Notes under the pieces: model-generated | Told to the model about the DNA's origin: nothing | The model's input: only the letters and a program-made list of their open reading frames with translations | The model's database searches: none | Position numbers and translations under genes: made by a program | DNA from: Microcaldota archaeon | Lineage (GTDB): Archaea; Micrarchaeota; Micrarchaeia; Anstonellales; Bilamarchaeaceae | Length of the DNA: 40,034 bases | Direction of reading: 5' to 3' | Assembly (NCBI GenBank): GCA_014730115.1 | Contig: WJIU01000014.1 | Coordinates: forward strand, 1-40,034 | Part shown: in pieces, positions 21,675 through 29,238 of the stretch | How the letters are laid out: each line of letters opens with the position of its first letter | How positions within the stretch are numbered: position 1 is the stretch's first letter

Positions 21675-23030
21675 TCAGAAAAACAGGTCCCTTTCCCCTT
21701 TTTCTATACGCTTCAGCCTTTTCTTTGTTTCATTTCTCCTGTCTTCATCCTCAATCCTTTCCAGCTCTGTCCGGATGGTTTTCTCCCCAAGCTCTTTCAT
21801 CTCAGGGCTGGCATAATCAAGCAGGAACTCCTTGAATGTGAGTATGGCGTTGGGATGGCAGAGAAAATGGATGTTGCCTTCCTTGGCCAGCTTCATGAAG
21901 GTTTCACCGGTCCTCTTGCTCCGGTAGCACGCAGTGCAGAAGCTGGGGAGCATCTGCTGCCTGCACATGCCCTGCAGGACTTCGTCAACAGAGCGGTGGT
22001 CGGAAAGCTCAAACTGCCGGTTCTGCCTTGTGGAATAGCCGCCGGGGGATGTCTTGGATGCTGCAGACGTCTGGGAAATGCCCATGGCAAACGCCTTTTC
22101 CCTTATTTCCGGGGGCTCCCTGGTGGACAGAATCATGCCGGTGTAAGGCACCGAGAGCCGGATGGCCGCTATGAGCTTCAGAAAATCCTGGTCAGAAACA
22201 GGGTGCTCGGGCCGGTAGTCCACAGAGGGGGCTGGCCTGAACCTGGGCACTGAGATGGTATGCGGCCCAACTCCGTGTGTTTCATCCATGTACCTGGCGT
22301 GGGACAAAAGGGAAAGCGCCTCAAACCTGTAATCATACAATCCGAAAAGCACGCCTATGCCGTAATCATCTATGCCGGCCCGAAATGCCCTCTCATGTGC
22401 AGTAATCTGCCTTTGGTAATCAGCCTTTGGCCCGTGGTGCAGTTTTTCATAGGTTTCCCGGTGATAGGTTTCCTGGAACAGCTGATAGGTTCCTATGCCA
22501 ATCTCCTTCAGCTTCCGGTAGTCCTCCCCGGTGGTCGCGGCGATGTTTACATTTACCCTTCTTATCTCCCCGTTTCCGGCCTTTGTTCTGTAGATTGTCC
22601 GGATGGAATCACATATGTAGTCAATGTCATTATCAGGATGCTCCCCCGCCTCCACCAGGATTCTCTTGTGGCCCATTCCGATTATGAGCCTGGTCTGCTC
22701 TGCAATCTGCTCCATGGTAAGCCGGATTCTTTTCAGCCCCCTGTTGCTGCAGTGGAAGCCGCAGTATTTGCAGTCGTTTACACAATAATCGGAAAGATAA
22801 AGCGGGGCAAAGAGCACCAGCCGGTTACCATATATCTCATTTTTCACTTTCCAGGCAGCATCAAACAGCTTCCGGAGCTGCTTCTCATCATGCATATTAA
22901 GGAGTGCAGCGCTCTCCTCCAGGGAAAGCCCTTTCTTACGGGCTGCCTTTGCAAGAATCTTATCAAGAAGCCGTTCATCCGGTGAAGGTGTGGAATCAAC
23001 CAAATTCTGAATTTTCTTTTCATCTATCAT
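21675..23030 (-). CDS. hydG: [FeFe]-hydrogenase maturase HydG (tyrosine lyase, radical SAM)
   Basis: The 451-residue radical SAM enzyme cleaves tyrosine to supply CO and cyanide to an iron centre for the [FeFe]-hydrogenase H-cluster. The SAM-binding 4Fe-4S motif is C83-x3-C87-x2-C90 (CVNDCKYC). The C-terminal second-cluster motif C365-x2-C368-x22-C391 is exactly the HydG pattern and separates it from ThiH, which lacks the CO/CN chemistry. The protein is full length. It begins 2 bases after the HypC-HydE stop codon, so the two maturases are co-transcribed. HydF and the hydrogenase itself are not in the window. Its product 5'-deoxyadenosine would need salvage. The stop lies 4 bases from the convergent AAA gene. 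Confidence 0.93.
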   Translation of the reverse strand: MIDEKKIQNLVDSTPSPDERLLDKILAKAARKKGLSLEESAALLNMHDEKQLRKLFDAAWKVKNEIYGNRLVLFAPLYLSDYCVNDCKYCGFHCSNRGLKRIRLTMEQIAEQTRLIIGMGHKRILVEAGEHPDNDIDYICDSIRTIYRTKAGNGEIRRVNVNIAATTGEDYRKLKEIGIGTYQLFQETYHRETYEKLHHGPKADYQRQITAHERAFRAGIDDYGIGVLFGLYDYRFEALSLLSHARYMDETHGVGPHTISVPRFRPAPSVDYRPEHPVSDQDFLKLIAAIRLSVPYTGMILSTREPPEIREKAFAMGISQTSAASKTSPGGYSTRQNRQFELSDHRSVDEVLQGMCRQQMLPSFCTACYRSKRTGETFMKLAKEGNIHFLCHPNAILTFKEFLLDYASPEMKELGEKTIRTELERIEDEDRRNETKKRLKRIEKGERDLFF

Positions 23031-23032
23031 GA

Positions 23033-24307
23033 TTAAACCCCCAGGTCAGTTGGTGCCCTCCCCAAAGAGCATAATAAGTCCAGGGTATTTTTGACTGTTT
23101 GCCCCAGGGCCTCATCTTTCGCCTTTCCGGGATAAAGGTCATAGGATTCCCTGAACCCGGGTGGGGTGGTGTTTATCATAAGGGAATTTCCGCCTGCAAG
23201 AAGGCCGGACCTTGCCGCCTCCGGAGCCAGGGTCTCCAAAGCGGTAGTCACAAGTATTTTTGATTCGTGGTCCACAAGCCTGCTCAGTGCAATTGTCTTA
23301 AGGACATCGTTAATTCCGGGCTTTCCTGCTGAAGCAAGGGGGGTGGCAGGATGGGGAACAAGCGGCCCGAAGGAATACATGTCAGGCTTCAGCGATTTTG
23401 TAAGAAGGATGTCTTTCACGATGTGCCGGCTGGTCTGCCCCGGAAGGCCGACCAGAAAGCCGGTTGCAACCACAAAGCCGGCATCCTTGAGATATTTAAT
23501 CAGGTCAACCCGGTCCTTCAGCTTTTTCCCGGGCCTCATCTTATGGTAAATAGTCTCGTCTGATGTCTCAAACCTGAGCAGGGCGCCGTAGGCCCCTGCA
23601 TCGTAAAGCCTGCGGTAGCATTCCCTGCTCCTTTCACCGACGCTCATGAAAATCAGGATGCCGTGCCTGCGGTGGATTTTGCTGGCAATCCCCGCCAGCA
23701 TGTCATCTGTATAAAAATCGTCTTCCCCTGACTGCAGGACCAGGGCCTTGAACCCCAGCTGCTCCACCGCATAATCAACCGTATCCATTATCTGCTCCTC
23801 CGACATCCGGTAGCGCCGGAGGCCCCTGTTGTTTCTCCGCAGGCCGCAGTAAAGGCAGTTGTTTTGGCAATAGCTTGAGAATTCAACAATCCCGTGGACA
23901 CAGCACGCATTTCCAAGCATTTCTTTGCGAATGCTGTTGGCTTCGGAATAAAGCATCTCAAGATTCTCTTCCGCTTCCAGCACTGCGGCCATTTCATTGA
24001 CAGCCAGGGTGCCGGTTTTCCGGGCTTTTTCAATTACCGGAGAAAGGGCGCCAAATCCGGAGCCGGGCCGGGAAAGGCCGGCATCAATATGCTTGAGCTC
24101 AAAGAAATGCTTTTTCCATTTTTCAAGAACAGGAAGGGCATCCTCTTCCGGTGCCTTGCCAACTACTACTCCCCCCTGTGCGTAAACATATTCCCCCGGC
24201 TGCACGTCCGCGTCAATCACCAGGGCCTGCTTGAGCTCCCCAAAATACTCCACAGTGGCTTTTCCGGAATCAACAGAAACCACTTTGCCGGGAATGGCAT
24301 AGCACAT
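23033..24307 (-). CDS. HypC-HydE fusion: hydrogenase maturation chaperone domain joined to a radical SAM maturase
   Basis: The 424-residue protein has two parts. Residues 1 to about 75 are a HypC/HupF domain: it opens MCYAIPGKVV, with the essential Cys2 that carries the Fe(CO)(CN)2 unit in [NiFe]-hydrogenase maturation, and contains the beta-barrel ending YVYAQGGVVVGKAPEEDA. The conserved His of HypC (in the VLVH segment of the E. coli protein) is Gln here. Residues about 85-424 are a full HydE: cluster motif C147-x3-C151-x2-C154, then LRRNN, LQSGEDD, SVGERSRECY, LLRFETSD, GFLVGLPGQT and GPLVPHPATPL, all HydE signatures. A TATA element at 24331-24338 sits about 27 bases from the ATG. hydG follows 2 bases after the stop, and the pyrophosphatase gene lies 30 bases upstream. 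Confidence 0.9.
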   Translation of the reverse strand: MCYAIPGKVVSVDSGKATVEYFGELKQALVIDADVQPGEYVYAQGGVVVGKAPEEDALPVLEKWKKHFFELKHIDAGLSRPGSGFGALSPVIEKARKTGTLAVNEMAAVLEAEENLEMLYSEANSIRKEMLGNACCVHGIVEFSSYCQNNCLYCGLRRNNRGLRRYRMSEEQIMDTVDYAVEQLGFKALVLQSGEDDFYTDDMLAGIASKIHRRHGILIFMSVGERSRECYRRLYDAGAYGALLRFETSDETIYHKMRPGKKLKDRVDLIKYLKDAGFVVATGFLVGLPGQTSRHIVKDILLTKSLKPDMYSFGPLVPHPATPLASAGKPGINDVLKTIALSRLVDHESKILVTTALETLAPEAARSGLLAGGNSLMINTTPPGFRESYDLYPGKAKDEALGQTVKNTLDLLCSLGRAPTDLGV

Positions 24308-24330
24308 AACAGGAATTGGAAAAGGAAAAA

Positions 24331-24338
24331 CATAAAAC
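24331..24338 (-). promoter_or_regulatory. TATA box of the hypC-hydE / hydG unit
   Basis: On the minus strand this reads GTTTTATG, centred about 27 bases before the ATG at 24307 and overlapping the pyrophosphatase stop codon. It allows expression separately from the pyrophosphatase. Confidence 0.4.
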
Positions 24339-26356
24339 TAGATAATGCCAAGGCTATGGGAAACTATCACTGCCGCAAACACCAGCGAGATTGTGTTTAC
24401 AACCTTAATCAGGGCGTTAAGTGCCGGTCCGGCAGTATCCTTGAGCGGGTCGCCCACGGTATCGCCCACTACTGCGGCCTTGTGGGCATCGCTGCCCTTT
24501 CCGCCGAAGTTGCCTTCCTCAATGTATTTTTTGGCATTGTCCCAGACTGCCCCGGCTGTGGTCATGGTCAGGGCAAGCATAAGGCCGCTGGCTATTACTC
24601 CGGCCAGAAGCCCCCCCAGCGCCTCAGGGCCGAACAAAAGCCCTACTGCAAGGGGCACCAGAACCGCAAGGGCTCCGGGCAGGGCCAGCTCCCTAAGGGC
24701 AGTGGCAGTTGAAATGTCCACGCATCTTGCATAATCAGCCCTGGCCTTGCCTTTCATAAGGCCCTTGATTTCCTTGAACTGCCTTCTCACTTCCTCCACA
24801 ATCTCAAATGCAGCCCTTCCCACTGCCAGCATCAGAAGGCTGGAGAACACAAACGGAAGAAGTGCGCCCACGAACAGGCCCACCACAACCGGGGTGTCCA
24901 GCAGGTTGATGGAAAGCAGCCTGGTTTCTTCCGAGTATGCCACGAACAGGGCCAGTGCGCCAAGTGCGGCACCGCCGATTGCATATCCTTTGGTGGTGGC
25001 CTTGGTGGTATTGCCCACTGCGTCCAGCGCATCAGTCGCCTTTCTGACCTTGGCTGAAAGCCCGGACATCTCTGCAATCCCGCCGGCATTGTCGGTTATT
25101 GGCCCATAGCTGTCAATCGCAATCACAATCCCGCTGAGGGAAAGCATCGCTGCTGCAGCCAGGCCGACACCGTAAAGGCCGGCAGCCTTGAATGAGATTA
25201 TTATGGCAACGATAATAATAAGCACCGGAAGAACGGTTGACTCCATGCCAATCGCTAGCCCGGAAATCAGGTTTGTAGCCGAGCCGGTCTTTGCTGCCTT
25301 TGCAACTTCCTTGACCAGGGAATGGTCGGTGGAAGTGTAATATTCGGATATCATGAACAGCAGCAGGGTTATTACTACGCCCACAATCACTGAAGTCAGC
25401 AGCGAAGTCGCAGGTATTGCCAGCTCCGGAAGTGCAGTGAAATAGACATAGCACCCGGCCAGCATGATTAAGGCGCTTACCATCATGGCCCGGTAGAATG
25501 CCGACATTATCTTCTTCACCGGCCCGACATTCACAAACAGCGAGCCGATGATTCCCGAAATTACTCCTATTGCTGCAACTGCCAGCGGAATCTCCACAAA
25601 TGCAAGGCTGCTCATGGTCAGTCCCAGAAGCATAGCTGCAATTACCGTCACCACGAAAGACTCGAACACGTCTGCCGCCATACCTGCACAGTCTCCCACG
25701 TTGTCTCCCACGTTGTCGGCTATGACTGCCGGGTTCCGGGGGTCATCCTCAGGTATCCCTGCCTCTATCTTCCCGACCAGGTCGGCGCCAACATCAGCCG
25801 CCTTGGTGTAGATTCCTCCCCCGACACGGGCAAACAGGGAAATAAGCGATGCGCCGAACCCATAGCCCACCAGAGGAGCCAGGACCTGGGAGGTTTCAGC
25901 ATAAATCCCGCTGTAATAAACGTAAAGCACAGCAACACCGATTATTCCAAGGCCGGCCAGTGCCATGCCGGTAACTGCCCCGCCCTTGAAAGCAACTCCG
26001 AGCGCAGGCTTCAGGCCTTTTTTGGCAGCCTCCGCAACTCTTACATTGCCTCTTACTGAAATCTGCATGCCCACATAGCCGGCAAGCGCAGAAGAAAGCA
26101 CCCCGACCAGAAAGGCCACCGCAGTGTTGAAGTTCACCACATAGGCAATAACCACGAACAGCACTACCACAATGGGGGCAAGAGTCTTGTACTGCCTGAA
26201 TAGGAAGGCATTGGCCCCTTCCTGAATCGCTTTTGCTATGTCCTGCATCTTGGAGTCTCCGGCAGGCTCGCGCATCACCCTGAAGGCCAGATAGGCAGCA
26301 TACAGCAAAGCAAGTATGCCAGCCCCTAAAGGCAAAGTAATTACATCGATAGCCAT
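24338..26356 (-). CDS. hppA: Membrane-bound proton-pumping pyrophosphatase, K+-independent type
   Basis: The 672-residue integral membrane enzyme hydrolyses pyrophosphate and pumps ions outward. Substrate-site motifs are DVGADLVGKIE (residues 188-198) and DNVGDNVGD (214-222), with a third acidic cluster near the C-terminus (GDTVGDPLKDTAGPALN). The residue that separates subtypes in GNTTKATTKG is Lys (K452), where K+-dependent enzymes have Ala. By that rule, which I know from the family, this is a K+-independent proton pump. About 16 membrane helices are expected. A TATA element (about 26403-26410, minus) and a GGTGA site (26361-26365) support the start. It would link energy recovery from pyrophosphate to the membrane potential. 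Confidence 0.96.
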   Translation of the reverse strand: MAIDVITLPLGAGILALLYAAYLAFRVMREPAGDSKMQDIAKAIQEGANAFLFRQYKTLAPIVVVLFVVIAYVVNFNTAVAFLVGVLSSALAGYVGMQISVRGNVRVAEAAKKGLKPALGVAFKGGAVTGMALAGLGIIGVAVLYVYYSGIYAETSQVLAPLVGYGFGASLISLFARVGGGIYTKAADVGADLVGKIEAGIPEDDPRNPAVIADNVGDNVGDCAGMAADVFESFVVTVIAAMLLGLTMSSLAFVEIPLAVAAIGVISGIIGSLFVNVGPVKKIMSAFYRAMMVSALIMLAGCYVYFTALPELAIPATSLLTSVIVGVVITLLLFMISEYYTSTDHSLVKEVAKAAKTGSATNLISGLAIGMESTVLPVLIIIVAIIISFKAAGLYGVGLAAAAMLSLSGIVIAIDSYGPITDNAGGIAEMSGLSAKVRKATDALDAVGNTTKATTKGYAIGGAALGALALFVAYSEETRLLSINLLDTPVVVGLFVGALLPFVFSSLLMLAVGRAAFEIVEEVRRQFKEIKGLMKGKARADYARCVDISTATALRELALPGALAVLVPLAVGLLFGPEALGGLLAGVIASGLMLALTMTTAGAVWDNAKKYIEEGNFGGKGSDAHKAAVVGDTVGDPLKDTAGPALNALIKVVNTISLVFAAVIVSHSLGII

Positions 26357-26400
26357 TGGTTCACCTTTTTTGAAAATTTGACCAGGAATCTAAAACAACT

Positions 26401-26447
26401 AAATATTTAAAAAGTAGGCGGGGAATTAAACCCGCACAGATTTAAAA
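26401..26447. promoter_or_regulatory. Divergent promoter region between hppA and sepF
   Basis: TTTAAATA (minus strand, 26403-26410) serves hppA with a leader of about 24 bases. A candidate plus-strand element for sepF, TTTAAAAAC, begins at 26441; ATAAAATAT at 26474-26482 is the alternative. Between them is a small perfect inverted repeat, GCGGG (26418-26422) with CCCGC (26431-26435), which could be an operator. Confidence 0.35.
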
Positions 26448-26502
26448 ACGGAATGTATCAAGAAATTGTGACGATAAAATATCTTCATGCAATGGTGATT
26501 TG

Positions 26503-26886
26503 ATGGGACTTTTTGACAAGATTTTAGGAGAAAAAAGTGAGCAAACCGAAGTGCCGGACCTGGAAGAACTCATGCAGTCTGAAGGAGACGTTGTAAGCCC
26601 TCCTGCGGATTTCTATGTAAAGCGGGTGGACCTTAGAAACGAGGGTGACGGAGAACTTGCAATGAATGAGCTTGCTTCAAAAAATATAATCATTCTCAAT
26701 GTGGTTCCTCTGTCAAAACAGCCGAAGAGACTGAAGGAAATCCTTTCCAAGCTTAAGATGCACTCCAACAAAACCAACGGGGATATTGCACTGCTAAGCA
26801 ACGACATGATAATCCTGACACCGACAAACGTAAAAATAGTCAAATCAAAGCCCAAGCCAAAGCGCTCCGGCACAGCTATTTCTTAA
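26503..26886 (+). CDS. sepF: SepF-like cell division protein
   Basis: The 127-residue protein opens MGLFDKILGEKSE, an amphipathic membrane-targeting helix typical of SepF, then a short acidic linker and a SepF core (about residues 36-110: FYVKRVDLRN, KNIIILNVVPLSKQPKRLKEIL, GDIALLSNDMIILTP). SepF anchors FtsZ to the membrane in archaea that lack FtsA. The C-terminus (SKPKPKRSGTAIS) is basic. The ATG at 26503 is preferred over the TTG at 26500 because MGLFDK is the family start and GGTGAT lies 4 bases upstream. It meets scpA tail to tail with a 4-base overlap. Confidence 0.9.
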   Translation: MGLFDKILGEKSEQTEVPDLEELMQSEGDVVSPPADFYVKRVDLRNEGDGELAMNELASKNIIILNVVPLSKQPKRLKEILSKLKMHSNKTNGDIALLSNDMIILTPTNVKIVKSKPKPKRSGTAIS

Positions 26887-27581
26887 TTTTTATTATAAAT
26901 AAAAATCTCCCCAAACATCCTGTCCTGCCTTATGTCAATCTTATCCATCTGTACAAGGTGAAGAAGGCAGAGCAGGGTGTATACGGTTTTCTGAAGGTCC
27001 TGGCCGTCGGTCAACCCGGAAAACAGAGACCAGCCCTCGCTGTCGCTCTGGCTCCTGACCTCCATCAGCAGGCTTTCCATATCGTTTTCTATGTTCTGCT
27101 CAGGCAGCTCCAGGTCCACGGTTTCCACAATAGAGCCCCTGGGAACAGTCGTCCTTTCCGCTGACTCATACCTTATCGCCTTTTCCACCTCACTGATAAG
27201 CTCATCCAGGGTAACCTGCCTTTTGGGCGGTATCCTGGAGGCAAGGGTCAGCTCCGGGAGCTCGTCGGCGGAAACCGGGGGGGCCTCCTCCTCGGGAATG
27301 AAGTCAGGTATCTCCGACTGCTGGTTGCTCAGAAACCGGAGATAGTTGCTCTTGTATTTAAGAAGTATGGAAGCAGCCAGTATAACGTTGGCCTGGACAA
27401 TAAAGTTCATTTCCTCCATTTCCCTTACTTTCCTGATAAAGGCATCCGAGATATCCATGATGTCTATGTTCCAGGGGTCAAAGCTGCTGGAGGACATCAG
27501 CTCCAGCAGTATGTCTTTCCATGTTGGTTTGGAAACCACGGTCTCAAGTGTCGTGAAGGACTGGAACATCTGGTCTGCCAT
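26883..27581 (-). CDS. scpA: Segregation and condensation protein A (kleisin)
   Basis: The 232-residue protein fits archaeal ScpA, the kleisin that bridges the SMC dimer in chromosome organisation. The N-terminal helical domain includes SSFDPWNIDIMDISDAFIRKV (split over two conserved strings) and ILAASILLKYKSNYLRF, which match the SMC neck-binding region. An acidic linker (about 92-112) follows, and a C-terminal winged helix (about 190-232, TLLCLLHLVQMDKIDIRQ) would bind the SMC cap. No smc or scpB gene lies in the window. The start is 26 bases from a TATA element shared with the CBS gene. Confidence 0.9.
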   Translation of the reverse strand: MADQMFQSFTTLETVVSKPTWKDILLELMSSSSFDPWNIDIMDISDAFIRKVREMEEMNFIVQANVILAASILLKYKSNYLRFLSNQQSEIPDFIPEEEAPPVSADELPELTLASRIPPKRQVTLDELISEVEKAIRYESAERTTVPRGSIVETVDLELPEQNIENDMESLLMEVRSQSDSEGWSLFSGLTDGQDLQKTVYTLLCLLHLVQMDKIDIRQDRMFGEIFIYNKN

Positions 27582-27602
27582 AATTATTTTTATACCTATT
27601 TA

Positions 27603-27611
27603 TTTTATATA
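27603..27611. promoter_or_regulatory. Shared bidirectional TATA element (scpA / CBS protein)
   Basis: TTTTATATA is centred 26 bases from the scpA start codon on the minus strand and 32 bases from the ATG at 27639 on the plus strand, giving a leader of about 5 bases there. It is the only well-spaced element for both genes in the 57-base gap. Confidence 0.45.
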
Positions 27612-27638
27612 CTTTGAGCCTTATGCTGATAATACCAG

Positions 27639-28793
27639 ATGGCAAAAGGCGGGTTGAATAGCATGGAAGTCAAAAAAACTGTAATCCTGGACGGCTCAGA
27701 GCCTCTTTCAAAGGTTTTGACAAATCTCGATGAGAATCCGGCGGTTATAATTACCAAAAAGGGAAAATATTATGGTATTATAGACCACCGCAGCGTAGGC
27801 GACGGCTTCAAAAAGCCGCATGAAACCCGGAGCGAAAAGGCAGTGGTCCGGCCGCCGGTCATTGTAGGAACCGCAAACATCCCCGAGCGGATTGGATACT
27901 TTCTGCAGGGCCATTTCAAGGCACTTCCCGTAGTGGATGAAAACCACAATGCAGTGGCGGTGACCACCAGGGTGGAGCTTCTCAAGGACCTGCTGAAGGA
28001 AAACATGGTACCAAAAGGCAGTGTCCGGGACATCATGAGCAAGCCTGTCTATACTATTGATGAGGAAAAAAAGATAGGCGGCCTTAAGAAGACACTGAAA
28101 ATCAGGAATGCCAGGAGGCTCATTGTAACAAGAAAGGGAAAGCCGGTAGGAGTTGTCTCTGATTTCGACATCGGGGAATGGAAGGACCGGCACAACCTGG
28201 CCGGCGGAAGAAAGGACGTGCACCTCTCCGAGCCGATTGATTTTGATGAAATGAGGATATCCGGCTTCCTCAGGCCGGACGTAACCCTGCTTCCAAGCAG
28301 CTCAACCCTTACCCAGGCGGCAAAAAAAATGATTGACAAAGAGGTGTCCAGGGTAATAATCACCTCCGAAGACAAACCGGCGGGAGTACTTTCAGCTCTG
28401 GACCTTTTCAAGTACCTCCACAGGATACTTGACGAAAAGATTACGCTCCAGATATCCGGCCTGGGCGAAGAAAACATAAGGTTCTATGGAAGAATCGAAG
28501 ATAAAATCGGCCATGTCCTGGACAAGTACCGCCGGAGCTTCAATATCAGGGACCCCAAGGTGCATGTAAAGGAGGACAAGAAGGCAGTCCGGGTAAATGT
28601 CATTTTCCTAACGGATGAGGGCCACATCTCCCTGAAAGGAGAAAGGGCAACCCTGAAGGAGACTGTGGACGAGCTTGCAGTTGAGCTTGACACAGTCCTG
28701 AACAAGAAAAAGGAGATGCGCAGGATTAAGCCGCGCGCACGGCGCTACGGCGGTGTAAGCGGCACTGATTACAGAAGGAGGGATAGAAGATGA
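27639..28793 (+). CDS. Four-CBS-domain protein with a C-terminal hibernation-factor-like domain
   Basis: The 384-residue protein has two CBS pairs (about residues 15-120 and 125-265), domains that sense adenine nucleotides. The rest, about 270-365, resembles the S30AE/HPF (YfiA) fold by eye: ITLQISGLGEENIRFYGRIE, a helix KIGHVLDKYRRSF, a strand KVHVKEDK, then RVNVIFLTDEGHISL and a long helix ending in LNKKKEMRR. The last 20 residues are Arg-rich. This suggests an energy-sensing ribosome-binding protein, perhaps a hibernation factor; this is inference. The ATG at 27639 is used because of the TATA spacing; a second ATG at 27663 is possible. The stop overlaps the next gene (ATGA). Confidence 0.8.
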   Translation: MAKGGLNSMEVKKTVILDGSEPLSKVLTNLDENPAVIITKKGKYYGIIDHRSVGDGFKKPHETRSEKAVVRPPVIVGTANIPERIGYFLQGHFKALPVVDENHNAVAVTTRVELLKDLLKENMVPKGSVRDIMSKPVYTIDEEKKIGGLKKTLKIRNARRLIVTRKGKPVGVVSDFDIGEWKDRHNLAGGRKDVHLSEPIDFDEMRISGFLRPDVTLLPSSSTLTQAAKKMIDKEVSRVIITSEDKPAGVLSALDLFKYLHRILDEKITLQISGLGEENIRFYGRIEDKIGHVLDKYRRSFNIRDPKVHVKEDKKAVRVNVIFLTDEGHISLKGERATLKETVDELAVELDTVLNKKKEMRRIKPRARRYGGVSGTDYRRRDRR

Positions 28794-29233
28794 ACGGACA
28801 GGTAAGTACTGAGCTTTTGGTAATAGTGGCATTGGTGCTGCTTATTTTTATCCCATTGCTTGTGCTTGTTTATTTCAAGGCAAACGAGGCCAACCAGCAG
28901 ATTGCATCATACCAGGCAGAGCTCTCTGTCTCAAGGATTGCGTCGCTGGCAAACTCGGTCGGGAGCCTGGGCACCAACACTTCAGTAACAACCGATGTGT
29001 TTCTTCCGCCCAATACTGTGGAGCTGCTGACTACCGGCAGTGCGCGGGGAGGGGAGGTTGTTTTACGCATGGAAACACCGCAGGGGCCCAGCGAGATTGT
29101 CGAGGTCGTGAAATACCCAATTACCAGCGCCGGACAGCTTGCTGATTCCACATCTGCAGGCGGATGGATGAGGATAAAGATAACCTCAAAATATGAAAAC
29201 GGACAGGCCAAGCTGGAAATCAAGAAGGTATAG
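28790..29233 (+). CDS. Class III signal peptide protein, type IV pilin-like
   Basis: The 147-residue protein opens MNGQVSTELLVIVALVLLIFIPLLVLVYF: a short n-region, a likely prepilin-peptidase site (G|QVSTE, the QxSxE pattern of archaeal class III signal peptides) and an N-terminal hydrophobic helix. The remainder is a Thr/Ser-rich beta-type domain with no Cys. It is probably a surface pilin-like or pseudopilin-like subunit. It is translationally coupled to the CBS protein gene through a 4-base overlap, an odd pairing of a cytosolic ribosome-type factor with a surface protein. No pilus ATPase or peptidase gene is nearby. Confidence 0.8.
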   Translation: MNGQVSTELLVIVALVLLIFIPLLVLVYFKANEANQQIASYQAELSVSRIASLANSVGSLGTNTSVTTDVFLPPNTVELLTTGSARGGEVVLRMETPQGPSEIVEVVKYPITSAGQLADSTSAGGWMRIKITSKYENGQAKLEIKKV

Positions 29234-29238
29234 GCTTT

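Noticed and set aside
21675-23030. ThiH (thiamine tyrosine lyase) instead of HydG
   Set aside because: The C-terminal C-x2-C-x22-C second-cluster motif is complete, and the gene is next to HydE.
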